A DNA stretch of 64,000 bases from Brachypterus glaber (GCA_958510825.1 OY294046.1:2914001-2978000); one strand, 5' to 3'. Shown: positions 11,880-22,277, counted from the first letter of the stretch. The notes: generated by a model from the sequence alone, not told the origin. Numbers and translations are program-made.

Positions 11880-11960
11880 AGGTCGATAGGCGGACGTCGC
11901 GGCGCCGGTTGCCATGGTAACAGTGCCGGTGCAGCACGCCGGCCAAGTTCCACAAAAAAC
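11880..11960. promoter_or_regulatory. G+C-rich patch with a palindromic RFX-type X-box
   Basis: In an otherwise A+T-rich region this ~80-bp patch is rich in G+C and CpG (GGCGGACGTCGCGGCGCCGG). At 11908-11921 it contains GTTGCCATGGTAAC, a perfect 14-bp palindrome that matches the X-box consensus (RYYNYY, 1-3 nt spacer, RRNRAC) bound by RFX factors at ciliary genes. I found no clear first exon beside it, so a promoter role is only a suggestion. Confidence 0.3.
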
Positions 11961-12379
11961 ACGGACACGGTTCACTTTTGGAGATTTTTAATCGATCATG
12001 GAAAACTCTAGATTTTCTTTCATAAGAAGTTTAATTTCGTCTTTAAGATTAAATAAAAAAAATAATAAAAAATTATGGAGTACGCTACCTTTTAGTCCGC
12101 GACCTTTTTTATGACTAAACGAACGGTTTGAATTTAAAAATATTAGTTTTATAGGAAATATGAAAAATCTTCAAAAGTGAAGTGTTGGAAGCAAAAAGTC
12201 TATAATGACTTGCACTCTGTACGGGTGACAACGAGATAAAAGTAACAACTAGCGTAACACGACCTAAACACTAGGTCAACACTATAAAATCATCGTGTTT
12301 ATGTCCTGTCCATTTTCTTAGGCTTTGCGTTATACTTATGTACAAAAAGTGAGGACTTTGGACTTTGCCATGTATATAC

Positions 12380-12560
12380 ACACAGCGCGCGTGAAAAGTA
12401 CAAAACACGTTGAATGATAGGTAAGTTGAGTGGCCAAGAATGAACGAAGCAAAAGATTTGAAGGGGACAGGGGAATCTCAGCGCCAGTGTCCCTCATTGG
12501 TCGTGTTCAAATTGATGCGCAACGTGTTTCGTACCTTTCACGCGCGCTGTACATGTATCC
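12380..12560. repeat. Inverted repeat / fold-back
   Basis: CAGCGCGCGTGAAAAGTAC with following AAACACGTTG (left, ~12380-12412) is inverted at 12520-12560 (CAACGTGTTTCGTACC, then TTTCACGCGCGCTG). About 110 bp separate the arms. This may be a small non-autonomous DNA element; no second copy was seen. Confidence 0.6.
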
Positions 12561-12868
12561 GGAAATTTTTGACCCTCTGTGCGGTGGTGTAATGTAGGTT
12601 GGGAATATAAATACGCAAACAAAGGCGCTCGTTTCCGGATTTCCCACTTCTGTGAACCGGTTAGAAAAACACTTGAAAAGCCTATTAGTTAGGCTGTACA
12701 CGAAATGGGACAAGGTTGAATGCTTTTGCCAATTTTCTTTCAACAAAGGTGGAAATGTTAACCCCTAATGCTACCCTAATAGGTAATAAAACCATAAACC
12801 ATGGTGTCCAGCTAAACTTCAAAATAAAACATCCTAACTTTACTAGGTTTTAAAGTTGCTATTACTTG

Positions 12869-12905
12869 AAGGGTCCAGCGGAAAAACGATGAGGTTCCAA
12901 ACCAT
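12869..12905 (+). repeat. Solo end of the GAAGG-TIR MITE
   Basis: GAAGGGTCCAGCGGAAAAAC followed by GATGAGGTTCCA matches the terminal inverted repeat of the element at 18521-18839. No partner end is nearby. Confidence 0.55.
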
Positions 12906-12940
12906 TTTTATTCATAATTTTGAATAAAAATTATAATTTG

Positions 12941-13224
12941 ACCCTATTTTTACCCCTTTACCCCCAATCGTTTACCCCCAAAATATAATCAGCTCTTCGG
13001 AATACAATAAGAAACAATATGCAAAAAACCTCAAGTCGCTATTTCATGTAGAAATGGAGTTAGAGAGACAGACAGACAGACGGACGCAAAATTTTTTTTA
13101 CTGATTTCGACTCGGAATGGTCTAAAACGTCGAGAAATGTGAAAAAAAAACGTGGTCAAAGATTTTGACTTTTCGGCGAAGATTTTAATACATCGGCACT
13201 CTTAGTAGCACTAAGTGCCGATGT
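12941..13224 (-). mobile_element. Helentron-like element (HEL), copy 1, truncated
   Basis: Minus-strand copy covering only the hairpin end and microsatellite portion. It has the terminal hairpin TACATCGGCACT / AGTGCCGATGTA, then TTTTCGGCG, a short (GTCT)n tract, and the G-rich stretch GGGGGTAAACGATTGGGGG. The other half is missing. Confidence 0.8.
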
Positions 13225-13406
13225 AATTTATTAATAATGAAAATAGCACTTATTCATAAGAAGAAAACGTATGAGCTATTAAAATTTAATGTTCACTTTA
13301 TTTAAACTTTCATAATACTGTAAAGTGTTAAGGTATTTATTTAATATCGAGGTTAATATTTATAAATAATGAGGTTTTTCCTCATGGCTTTTAAAACTTT
13401 GGGCCT

Positions 13407-14160
13407 TTAACCCTTTCAGGACGGCACCATTTTGCCGCAGAGTGTCACACAGACGGCTGTTTTTCACGTGCCCTGTGGACGAATGTCATATATATCACAG
13501 AAATGTACTTGTGGGACCCTTTATAAAAACGCAAAAAATTACTTTTTTTAATCAAAAAACTTTATTTTAATTCAAAATATATTTTTTTAACTAATAAAGA
13601 TTTGAAAAATATTAAAAGATATAATCAAACTTATCCAAAATATTCCTAAATATAAACATAAAACTCATTTACTTTTAGAAAAAAATGCCTAAAATATTTA
13701 TTAGAATTTTTCCTTTGTGTGGTAGATCTGGAAACATGGAGTTACACACAAGCCTTTGTCACATTCTTTACACATATATCTGGAGACCTTTCTTTGTTTT
13801 TCTTTTGCTGTTGCGTGTGAGCATACAACACATCTTCTAGAGGCAGTTTTTGTCTTTTCAGTTGCTGGAACTAATGTGGGGAAATGCGCGCGCGCCTCTC
13901 TTGTTGAGTGTGTGCCATACAGACGAGCGTCACATATATCGGACAGTGGCCGATATATATGGCGCTAGTCCCTACGCCAAATTTTCCAGTCATGATATAT
14001 CAGTCAGTCGGCCCACAGCCAATTCAATTTTTCAATTCTGGCTGATTTATCATACAGCCGCCTTTAAAGTCTGAAAAAAGCCTGACCTATATATCGGTCA
14101 GCCGTCTGTGTGGCAATTTTCCCACTGTCAGATATATATCAACCGTCCTTAAAGGGTTAA
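13407..14160. mobile_element. piggyBac-like element, internally deleted
   Basis: Flanked by TTAA on both sides (13407-13410 and 14157-14160), the target site diagnostic of piggyBac transposition. Terminal inverted repeats are CCCTTTCAGGACGG and, inverted, CCCTTTAAGGACGG. A second subterminal inverted pair is CACACAGACGGCTG / CAGCCGTCTGTGTG. At about 750 bp it is far shorter than an autonomous element of ~2.4 kb and retains only the transposase C-terminus on the minus strand. Confidence 0.85.
13701..13930 (-). pseudogene. piggyBac transposase C-terminal fragment
   Basis: The minus-strand frame ending at a TAA at 13701-13703 reads through HFP and then a cysteine-rich tail. The tail has RRCVVC, MCKEC, LCVTPCF and a final YHTKEKF, i.e. 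two C-x2-C pairs followed by C-x3-C and a His. This is the zinc-finger/PHD-like C-terminal domain that ends piggyBac transposases. The catalytic DDD domain is absent, so no active enzyme can be made. The frame lacks an initiating ATG and sits inside matched TTAA and terminal repeats, which supports the assignment independently. Confidence 0.8.
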
Positions 14161-14390
14161 GAGTCCAAGATTTATTTAAAGCATGTATATCGTCGTAGAT
14201 ACTGCAATAAGTTCTATTTCACAAATCAGTAAGTTTTTTCAAAATAATTAATTAACTATGGCAAGATACTTATTTAATACTAAGACAATAATTGTAAAAT
14301 TAAAATAATAATAGTTATAAATAGACAAAATAACTTCTGGATAAAGCACAATGTTTAAAATTTAAAAAATAGTTAATTTGGTTTCTTATG

Positions 14391-14735
14391 GAGGAAACTG
14401 GCTTTCGGTCAAAAATTCTAAATTTTTAGTATGATTTCATCTTTCTGAAATGACGGCTAGTTTTTGAGTTTTAGGTCAAAAAGCCAAAAACAATAAACTA
14501 AAATAAAAAAACTTTACATCAAGTTTTTTTTTATTTAATAAACTAAAATTAAAAAAAAAACTTTACAACAAGTTTTGTTCTTATTATACAGGGTTATTCA
14601 AAAATAAGTTCGAGAAATTTAAGAGGTGATTCTACGTTAAAAAATATGAAAAAAAGTTCCTACAAAGGTTGGTCCGGAAATCATCATACTAAAAATTTAG
14701 AATTTTTGACCGAAAGCCAGTTTCCTTAGGAAACG
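14391..14735. repeat. Inverted repeat with GGAAACTGGCTTTCGGTC arms
   Basis: GGAAACTGGCTTTCGGTCAA with AAATTCTAAATTTTTAGTAT on the left is inverted on the right, ending GACCGAAAGCCAGTTTCC at about 14728. The sequence between includes a T/A-rich duplication and ACAGGGTTATTC. It is probably a fold-back DNA element. Confidence 0.6.
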
Positions 14736-14748
14736 TGCCTCTCTGTTT

Positions 14749-15519
14749 ATACAGGGTGTATTTGAAATAGTGTAGGAAATTTTAACAGGTGATTCTACAT
14801 GATAAAATATGACAAAAAGTTCCTATAAACATATGTCTAAAAATGCGTCATAAGGGAGCTACGCCCCTTTGAAATTGGCTAAAAAAATCGGTTTTTATTT
14901 AATAACTCAGGAACCCTTTGAGATATGTTAACGAGGTTTTGCACGTGAATTAATCCTAATAAGGCCCATCTTTGTATGTCATTTTCACGTACTTATTTAA
15001 ACCAGGGGTGTGCGAAACGGGGGGGCTTTATTAGTTTTTTGTCCCAAACTTTTTTCTGTGTAACTTTTTTTGCAATTTTATTTTTGAAATATGATTCCTC
15101 AGGTCAAAATACATAAAAAAGGTACTCTTGTTGTAATACTGTAGGATTAACCGTTTTCGAGAAAAGTTAATTTGAAGGTGAAATTTCACGGTTCGAGGAC
15201 GAAAAATTAAATACTAAAATGCCGAAAACCAAAATTTTAATTTGTATTTAATCACCCTTAAGTTAAGGGTAGGTCTATTTATTTTCTTTTAATCAAAACA
15301 TTTTTAAGCTCTCCAAATCAGGGAACACAAGGTGGGAGTTGCCATTTAAGATTTTATTACGGGGGTAGCCAGGGGTTAAGAAGTGAGAGTTACAACCCCC
15401 AAAATGATATGCCTAAATACCCCCTTGAAAAATCAAAATGACCTGTTTTAAAATATTCATACTCTGCTTAGTTTGCGAGATATTTCAGTTGGATCGTTTT
15501 CCAATGATCACCCTGTATA
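14749..15519. mobile_element. TIR element with TATACAGGGTG ends
   Basis: TATACAGGGTG at 14749 is matched by CACCCTGTATA ending at 15519. ACAGGGTG-ended repeats are common in insect genomes. About 770 bp, with no coding frame recognised. Further isolated ACAGGGT/ACCCTGT words at 14587 and 19217 suggest decayed relatives. Confidence 0.55.
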
Positions 15520-15531
15520 AGCAGTATATAC

Positions 15532-16455
15532 CTATGGTCTGTTTCATCAAGCAAGGTAGAAAATTAAAAATCGCACAGTAAATATTTTTACAACAGGTTT
15601 GAATAGATTATGTTTGTGTATAGAATATAGTTATGTTTAATAAAATAAACTACGCAGTATATTCGCACATCCAATATTCGAATCTGTTTTGAAAATATTC
15701 ACTGTGCGACTTACATCGGCACTTAGTGCTACTAAGAGTGCCGAAGTATTGAAATCTTCGCCGAAAAGTCAAAGTCTGACCACGTTTTTTTTCACATTTT
15801 TCGACGTTTTAGACCATTCTGAGTCGAAATCAGTAAAAAAAAATTTTTGCGTCCGCCTGTCTGTCTGTCTGTCTGAGTGTAAACTCTCTAACTGCATTTC
15901 TACATGAGATATCGACTTGCGTTTTTTTGCATATTATTTTTTATCGTATTCCGAAGAGCTGATTAGATTTTGGGGGTAAACGATTGGGGGTAAGGGGGTA
16001 AAAATAGGGTAAAACTCCTATTTTTAGCGTTTTTTGTTTATAATTAAGGCAATTATTATTGTATTTGGTTAATTTAGCACTTATATAAAAGATAATTTTA
16101 AATTGGTCAAAAAATGTTATAAACAACGTTTCCCTAAAACGCATAGTTTTCGAGATATTGGCGTTTAAAGCAGTAAAAGGTTTTTTTAGCATATCTCACA
16201 TATTTATAACCCGATTTAAAAAAAAATATATTTTAAATAAAAGCTCTTTTTAAGCCCTATAAAAAATGTTATATACAGTTTTTTGCTAGAATATAATGTT
16301 TTAAAGATACAGAATTTAAAATCAAACAAAAGACCTAGTTTGAAATTTGCAAACTAGATGGCTCTAGTGTACAATAGTGCCGATGTTTTGACAGGGTGCT
16401 TGCAACGTTTCATCTAGTTTTAATTTACAATCTTGCTTGATGAAACAGACCATAG
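15532..16455. mobile_element. TIR element hosting a Helentron-like insertion
   Basis: CTATGGTCTGTTTCATCAAG (15532) and its inverse CTTGATGAAACAGACCATAG (ending 16455) bound 924 bp. Inside, 15571-15711 is a second fold-back (TCGCACAGTAAATATTTT / GAAAATATTCACTGTGCGA). Most of the rest is the inserted HEL copy 2. The host element is therefore older than that insertion. Confidence 0.7.
15712..16419 (+). mobile_element. Helentron-like element (HEL), copy 2
   Basis: Full-length copy of ~708 bp. The left end is the hairpin TACATCGGCACT-TAGTGCTACTAAG-AGTGCCGAAGTA. A (GTCT)n tract lies ~130 bp in. AGTGCCGATGT recurs ~40 bp from the right end in inverted relation to the left end (an asymmetric inverted repeat), and AAACTAGATG pairs with the terminal CATCTAGTTT. 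A GTCY microsatellite, a terminal hairpin and asymmetric inverted repeats are features described for non-autonomous Helentrons (HINE/DINE-1/mini-me). Confidence 0.8.
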
Positions 16456-16556
16456 AAGAGCTAAAATTATGTAAGAAAATAAATGATTGTAAAATTTACT
16501 TGACTCAAATATTACTTATGTACAATAAAGTTAGATGAAAAAAAGACATTTTCAAT

Positions 16557-17333
16557 TTATGACATAGAACCCTTTTCACTACCGTCGTCGTTATACCGTT
16601 CCATCAAACTAGGGTACTGCGGTCCGAATTGCGTATAGCACCAATTACCCCAACAACCCCTTGAAAACGGGTTATAACCATCCTTGAATTTCCCGTTCAA
16701 CTGTTCGTTTGTCGTCCTTCCTCTCGAGATCAACACCACGTGAAACCCAGTCAATGCAAAAATTGGAATAGCGAAAATAAAGGTCAGACCCATTAAAAAA
16801 AATGCTACAAAAATTTCCGGACTCATAAAACCCTTCTCGTAACTAAAAACAAAAATTACACTCACTGCAAACATTCCAGCAAGATGAAAACTTAACGTTA
16901 CAATAAAGAAAAAAAAGTATCTATAGTTTCTTCTTCCTACACAATTGTTGATCCATGGACAGTGATGGTCAAAAGTATTTATACAATGGCGGCAGGGTGT
17001 ACAATGTGAACACCTCGGAGGTCTGTAAAACTTACAAACAGGACACCATTTCATTTTAACAGTCAGGCCTTTTATGTCGATGGTTTTGTATAGAGGGGCT
17101 CTGGAATCCTCTTCTTGGTCTTCATCTGGAGAAGCCTTCGGAATTTTCCCCGGGTCCATAAAAGTTACTAGCGCAAAATTTGCTATTACAAAAAATGTAA
17201 GAATCCCTTGAAGAACAATTACCCATTTGTGGTGGGTCGTGTAACGTTGGGCAGGGTAGCAAAAATATAAAACTGTTCCTACAATCAGGATGGCCCAAGT
17301 GAAGATAGCTGGTAAATAACGATTTCTGCACAT
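16557..17333 (-). CDS. ZDHHC5/8-type palmitoyltransferase, short intronless form
   Basis: A 258-residue integral-membrane protein S-acyltransferase of the DHHC family, which transfers palmitate from acyl-CoA to cysteines of client proteins. Four membrane segments are visible (about 7-25, 37-57, 139-164, 174-203). The cytosolic cysteine-rich domain begins WCPVC at 96 and contains the active site DHHC at 122-125. TTNE at 207-210 is the family TTxE motif, followed by an [10 protein letters not shown] block. The block [20 protein letters not shown] and the [15 protein letters not shown] region resemble ZDHHC5/8 most. Those proteins have long cytoplasmic tails; here the protein stops ~50 residues after TTNE. 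No intron interrupts the frame, so a retrocopy or a reduced paralogue is possible. The start ATG aligns with the family N-terminus. No AATAAA was seen within ~100 bp downstream. Confidence 0.85.
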   Translation of the reverse strand: MCRNRYLPAIFTWAILIVGTVLYFCYPAQRYTTHHKWVIVLQGILTFFVIANFALVTFMDPGKIPKASPDEDQEEDSRAPLYKTIDIKGLTVKMKWCPVCKFYRPPRCSHCTPCRHCINTFDHHCPWINNCVGRRNYRYFFFFIVTLSFHLAGMFAVSVIFVFSYEKGFMSPEIFVAFFLMGLTFIFAIPIFALTGFHVVLISRGRTTNEQLNGKFKDGYNPFSRGCWGNWCYTQFGPQYPSLMERYNDDGSEKGSMS

Positions 17334-17338
17334 GGTTT

Positions 17339-17392
17339 TTAAGAAATATTCCAGTAACGTAAAGTTGAAGTTAGCATCAGATTCAACTTCAT
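17339..17392 (-). promoter_or_regulatory. Upstream short ORF before the ZDHHC start
   Basis: On the minus strand an ATG at 17390-17392 opens a frame of 17 codons that ends at TAA just before the ATG of the palmitoyltransferase. If the transcript includes it, it could lower translation of the main frame. It also shows that the coding frame does not simply extend further upstream. Confidence 0.3.
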
Positions 17393-17580
17393 GTTTTGAC
17401 AGATTAAAAAATGGGTAGTCACAATCAGTGTTGGAGTGAAAATCCCGTTTTCACAAAGTATCGAGTTTTTATTTTAAAATCAAGGAAATAACATTGTTTT
17501 AAATCACAAACACAACTTGTGATGCTAAACTTCAAAATGATATCATGATTTGTAAAAAAAAATTAGCAGTTTAGTATGTA

Positions 17581-18194
17581 CAGTTCATTTCAACAAAACT
17601 GGAAAAGTGGGGTTATAAAAAAAAATTACATTGTGAACTATCTTTCATTTGACAAATATTTGTTTACTTGTTAATAAATTTAGTGTCAATATTGTTATTG
17701 CCACATCAATGTCAAAGTCAAAAAATGTTGGTGTATTTTTTTTAAATTGGGAGAGATAAAGCAGAAAAACAAGAATACTCGAAGAATACTGGTGTAAAAC
17801 CCATAATTATAATTTTTAAATTAAGGAACTATGAGGAATACCTAGTTGTAGGAGACCAATATACTAGTAGTGTTTTTTAAAAATAAAGGTATTTAAAACA
17901 AGTTTATTAGATACAAAATATACTGATAAGGGGATTTAATAATAGACATTTTAGAATAGGGATATTTTAGAGCAGAAATACAGTAATTAACAATAGAGAT
18001 ACGCTTCAAAATCCAAATAGTATTTACTAAACACAAATGCATAGAATAACATATGATTTTTGACATGGTTAAACTAACCTTATTTTTCAAACAGGCATAA
18101 CCCCATTTAAATAATCCACATTCACACAACTAATTTTATGGAAAACATGAAATTTTACTTAACCTCACTTTTCCAGTTTTGTTGAAATCAACTG
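17581..18194. mobile_element. Tc1/mariner-like MITE (CAGT ends, TA flanks)
   Basis: 614 bp with terminal inverted repeats CAGTTCATTTCAACAAAACT and, inverted, CAGTTGATTTCAACAAAACT, continuing through GGAAAAGTG and GGTTA. TA flanks both sides. CAGT termini at TA are typical of the Tc1/mariner superfamily. No transposase was recognised inside. It lies ~190 bp upstream of the palmitoyltransferase's upstream ATG. Confidence 0.75.
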
Positions 18195-18520
18195 TAGAAA
18201 TCGATAAAAAATTAAAAAAAAAATCTACAGAACTACTAGACAGACCTCCTGTATAGATTTTTACGTAACAAACTGCCAATTTTAACCAATTTAACAGAAA
18301 ACATTTTTGGACCGAAACTGCTTTTCTCTTTTTATTACGTTCGTGGAATTCTGCATAATATTATGTTACTAGATGTATCATATTAGTTAGCGAGAATTTT
18401 TGTCAACGAGCCAACATTCTTTCAAGTCAACCCAAATGTTAATTTTTTTTGAAAATATTGTTTCTTCCTGTCTCAGAAACGGATTTACTTAAAATAACTT
18501 ATTTTAAAGTGAACATATTT

Positions 18521-18839
18521 GAAGGTTCCAGTGGAAAAACGATGAGGTTCCATTTTTTGAGAAAAACGAAATTTAAAGTTTTGAAACTATCAAAAATTTA
18601 TTAGAACCCCATGTTGAATCCAGGCATGAATAAAAACTTCATGTATAGCCAACATTTTTATTAATTTCAAAGATGTAAACATTCAAATTCAAATTTTCAA
18701 CTGCAGTTTTTAGTGGAATCTCACTGTTTGTCTCCTGGAAGGTTTTGTATGTTGCTTCTTCATGTTACAAGCTAACAGACGCCGCTAAAATGTCGATTTC
18801 GAAAAAATGGAACCTCATCGTTCTTACACTGGAGCCTTC
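18521..18839. mobile_element. MITE with GAAGGTTCCAGTGGAAAAAC ends
   Basis: The left end GAAGGTTCCAGTGGAAAAAC, followed by GATGAGGTTCCATTTTTT, is matched in inverse by GGAACCTCATCGTTC with TTACACTGGAGCCTTC at the right. About 319 bp, non-coding. A single end recurs at 12869. Confidence 0.75.
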
Positions 18840-18884
18840 ATTTATTTTTATTAAACAAAATTCGTTTTCTTGAATAACGCCGGC

Positions 18885-19225
18885 CCCACAAAAAAACGTC
18901 AATCAGTCTTAATCTGACTACATTTTTTTTACGTATTTTTGGGCGCTAAACACGAATTTGACAATGAAAAAGCTCACTGACCCCAAAGGACCTCGATCCC
19001 TTCGTTTGGAAGAGGTTTTATTCAGATTTGGCAGTCATAGAGCACTTTGAAAATCTAGTACCGTGGTGTTTTGTTTTCGGTCCGATTTGGATAAAATACC
19101 GGGCACAACCCCCTTTACAAAGTCATTGCCTCCTTACAAAGTAACTCTCGGCCCCGCGGGTCTTTTTTTATACTTTTTGATATAACTACCCTTGTGTACC
19201 ATATTTTTAACTCACCCTGTATATT
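18885..19225. repeat. Diverged relative of the CCCCACAAAAAAA fold-back family
   Basis: GGCCCCACAAAAAAACGTC at ~18890 and the inverse-like CGGCCCCGCGGGTCTTTTTTT near 19150 resemble the ends of the elements at 20111 and 51811. The interior (GAATTTGACAATGAAAAAGC, TCAGATTTGGCAG) is only weakly inverted. An ACCCTGTATA word closes it at 19217. Confidence 0.35.
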
Positions 19226-19524
19226 CCAATTTAGAAAATTTAAATTTCTTTTTACTTACGTATCTGCACATCTAAAAGCTCACCTGAAAAAAAAAAGTAG
19301 AAATAATTTAAAATCATGTAATAAGTTATTTTTTTAACAAAAGAAAACAAACGATTTTCAACAAAAATAAATTCAAAATAATTGAAAAAACAAAACAAAA
19401 TCAAAATAAAAGAACAGAAATAAAGCTTCTGTGCGTAAAGAGTCAACAGATGTTTCATTACACTCTGAATTTTAATTATTATTATTTGTAGGTAAATACC
19501 ATATAGGTTGCCAAACTTTGAATG

Positions 19525-19830
19525 TAATTTTCTGGTTTGTAAGAAAAACTCGGATTTTTTGGCAGGTTTTAATGCGTCACTTTATTATATGGCTAACGTT
19601 TCTCCCCTCTTTGGGGGCTTTATCAAAGCTGAAAGATAACAACTATTGTTAATAACAATAATAATGATAATATATTGTTATATATTATCATTATTATTGT
19701 TATTAACAATAGTTGTTATCTTTCAGCTTTGATAAAGCCCCCAAAGAGGGGAGAAACGTTAGCCATATAATAAAGTGACGCATTAAAACCTGCCAAAAAA
19801 TCCGAGTTTTTCTTACAAACCAGAAAATTA
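19525..19830. repeat. Perfect 306-bp palindrome (149-nt arms, 8-nt centre)
   Basis: The left arm 19525-19673 is the exact reverse complement of 19682-19830, around an 8-nt centre ATTGTTAT. I compared the arms base by base and found no mismatch. Each arm contains GATAAAGCCCCCAAAGAGGGG followed by AGAAACGTTAGCC, and an A/T-rich (AAT)n-like inner part. Homology stops abruptly at both outer ends. Identity this high means a very recent event or an assembly/library fold-back. Confidence 0.9.
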
Positions 19831-20110
19831 AATTATTATTATTATTATACCACCTGTTTGGACTTTTTTTTTTCGACTGACATTTACAAGAATAGACAAT
19901 CACGCGCTTTTAGCGCAAACAAGAAAATTATATAATCAAATCGGAAAGGAACACCCTTTGAGCCAATCGATAGTTTCACTACCAGGGGCGGAACGAAAAA
20001 AGTGTATTTTCCAGTTTTTTAACCCTTTTATAGCATGTCCAACATTGTTGTAATCGTCATACGGGGGGTGACTAACCCCATATTGACAGGTGTGCCCTTA
20101 CTATTGAATA

Positions 20111-21106
20111 ACACAGCCCCACAAAAAAAAAAGTCCGGATCTCTAGACCAGACATGTGTATCCTTATGTATTTTGGCCCGCTGAATCCGAATCCGAGGTC
20201 AGAAAAAGCCCTACACCCCAGGAATTGGCTCCAGAGGCCGAAAATGGCCGCTGAAAGGTGTGAAACGGGAATTCCGGCATGACGGATGCTCAGGGCAGGT
20301 TGAGATTGCATTCTCAAGGCAAAGTCGAATTAGTGGGTAACCGAGCTTAGATCCGACAGGCATCGCGGCCCCTGAGGCCGGAAAATGGGCCCCTGGGGGC
20401 CGAAAAATTGAGATTTTCACGTCGGGATCGCAGCACTTCGATTTTCTTGTAACTTCAAACTGCAGCAACGTAAAGAGGCTGGAACCTCTTCCAGGCCCAT
20501 TGAAATTCACACCCAGGGTCCGAAAAACGGGCCCTCAGGGCGAGAAAATCAAGATTTCCACGTCGTCATCACGGCACTCAAATTTCTATGGACTCTAAAA
20601 CTCACGGAAACACTGGCAATGTAGCAACATTTCGAGGCCCATTGTAATTCATGCCCGGGCCCAGAAAATGGACCCTTAGGACCAGAAAATCAAAATTTCA
20701 TGCCGGCATCACGGCGCTCGGGTTTCTACGGACTTTTAAACTTGAGAAACACCCAAGATGGTGGAACGGTTCAAAGCCCATCGGAAGTCATGCCCAAAAA
20801 AATCTCGATTTTTCGGGCCCCAAGGGCCCATTTTCCGGCCTCAGGGGCCGCGATGCCTGTCGGATCTAACCACCGTTAGCCACTAATTCGACTTTGCCTT
20901 GAGAATGCAATCTCAACCTGCCCTGAGCATCCGTCATGCCGGAATTCCCGTTTCACACCTTTCAGCGGCCATTTTCGGCCTCTGGGGCCAATTCCTGGGG
21001 TGTAGGGCTTTTTCTGACCTCGGATTCGGATTCAGCGGGCAAAAATACATAAGGATACACATGTCTGGTCTAGAGATCCAGACTTTTTTTTTTTGTGGGG
21101 CTGTGT
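20111..21106. mobile_element. G+C-rich 1-kb fold-back with tandem-repeat core
   Basis: Ends ACACAGCCCCACAAAAAAAA / TTTTTTTTGTGGGGCTGTGT. The terminal inverted repeats extend ~290 bp inward with few mismatches (for example GGCGAGGTCAG-like, GGAATTCCGGCATGACGG and GCATCGCGGCCCCTGAGGCC stretches). The central ~410 bp hold about three diverged units of ~130-145 bp, each with GGGCCC-AGAAAAT, a CACGTCG/CCGGCATCACGGC stretch and AGGCCCATTG-AATTCA. The whole element is much richer in G+C than its surroundings. Long open frames on both strands come only from this symmetry. Confidence 0.8.
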
Positions 21107-21776
21107 AATTACAATCAAATACATGAAATGTATAATATATACATAACATGAAGATATACATGTTAGTATACAGTGCGATTATAAAGTGCCGAACAGTTTG
21201 AAAAGAAAATACTCTTCGTTTGAAGCCACGACTCTGTTAGAGTTGTACGCGACAAGCCTATGTGATTGCTACGTACAACTGCTCGGTGGCCAGTAAAACG
21301 CACACAGCTTTCTTGCATTTTACTCATCGCTAATGCCAGTTTTGTATTAAAAAGTGTTGGGCATTTATAATCGTATAGTAGTATTTTGTCACCCCAGGCA
21401 ATCCCAGTCATTTACTAATTTGAGTCCTCCTTGAACCTGCCCGTCCTTTTAATAAAGGTCAGGATATTGGCCCAGGGGAGATCTCTTAGTTCCTCTTGGT
21501 TAAGTCTTTGAGTTTCAAAGACTTGCAACCTGATCCTGTCGTATCTGACACACTCGGCTAAGTAATGAGGGGATGTTACGCGCGTACGCACAAAATATAG
21601 GTTTTAAGGAATATGTACAATAACTACACTGCAAAAAGTGTATGTTGATTATCACAGATATCACAGTATTTTAGAAGGTATTTTTTAATTTTATACAAAA
21701 AAGTAGAATTACCATATTTTTAAAGTACATAAATTTTTGGAGCAATTTTTCCATGTTATTAATTGGTTTTTTGGAT
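21107..21776. other. Intergenic, nothing recognised
   Basis: Mixed-composition sequence without a recognised gene. The open frame at 21163-21411 has no identifiable domain. Confidence 0.35.
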
Positions 21777-22277
21777 AATAGTATATAAAAGTACTAGTTT
21801 CATAACATACGTTTTGAGCGCACGAGTACAAGTTTGGACTTTTTAAAGTACTAGTGCTCTAAAAACGTGTTATGAAACGAGTGCTTTATACAATTTTTTC
21901 TATTTTGATCTAAAATTTAAAAAACTTAAATTTAAATTGATGACCGATTTAGGGATTTTTGTTTTGGGTTGGCATTACAGTTTACACTATGTTCAAAATT
22001 CTAAGATCAAATAATATTTTGATATATTTTACAGTCATCTCTTATTTTTTCACTGCAATTAACCAGTCCACAATTTTAACACGGTCAAAAATAACCCAAA
22101 CACAAAATTTTGTAAAAAATTAAACTTTAAGACGAAATTGACATTTGCACGCAAACCTCAAAAGATAGGCTTTTGTATGTTGCCAACCCAACAGAAAAAA
22201 AAGTAGAGACCTCTTATGGGCCTATAAGACCACGCAATGCGTGTGATTATGAGCTTATAAGAGTCGCAAAATAGAAA
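21777..22277 (+). mobile_element. Fold-back element FBC, copy 2
   Basis: Same family as 950-1475. The hairpin core is shortened: the GCCGCTTGCGGC centre is replaced by GGACTTTTTAAAG. The rest is near full length, ending GAGTCGCAAAATAGAAAAA. Confidence 0.8.

Noticed and set aside
12507..12746. A 79-codon minus-strand frame in a less A+T-rich area
   Set aside because: No domain, it overlaps an inverted repeat, and no splice or start context supports it.
20072..21161. Several similar open frames on both strands
   Set aside because: The near-identical translations come from the inverted arms of the fold-back element and do not resemble proteins.
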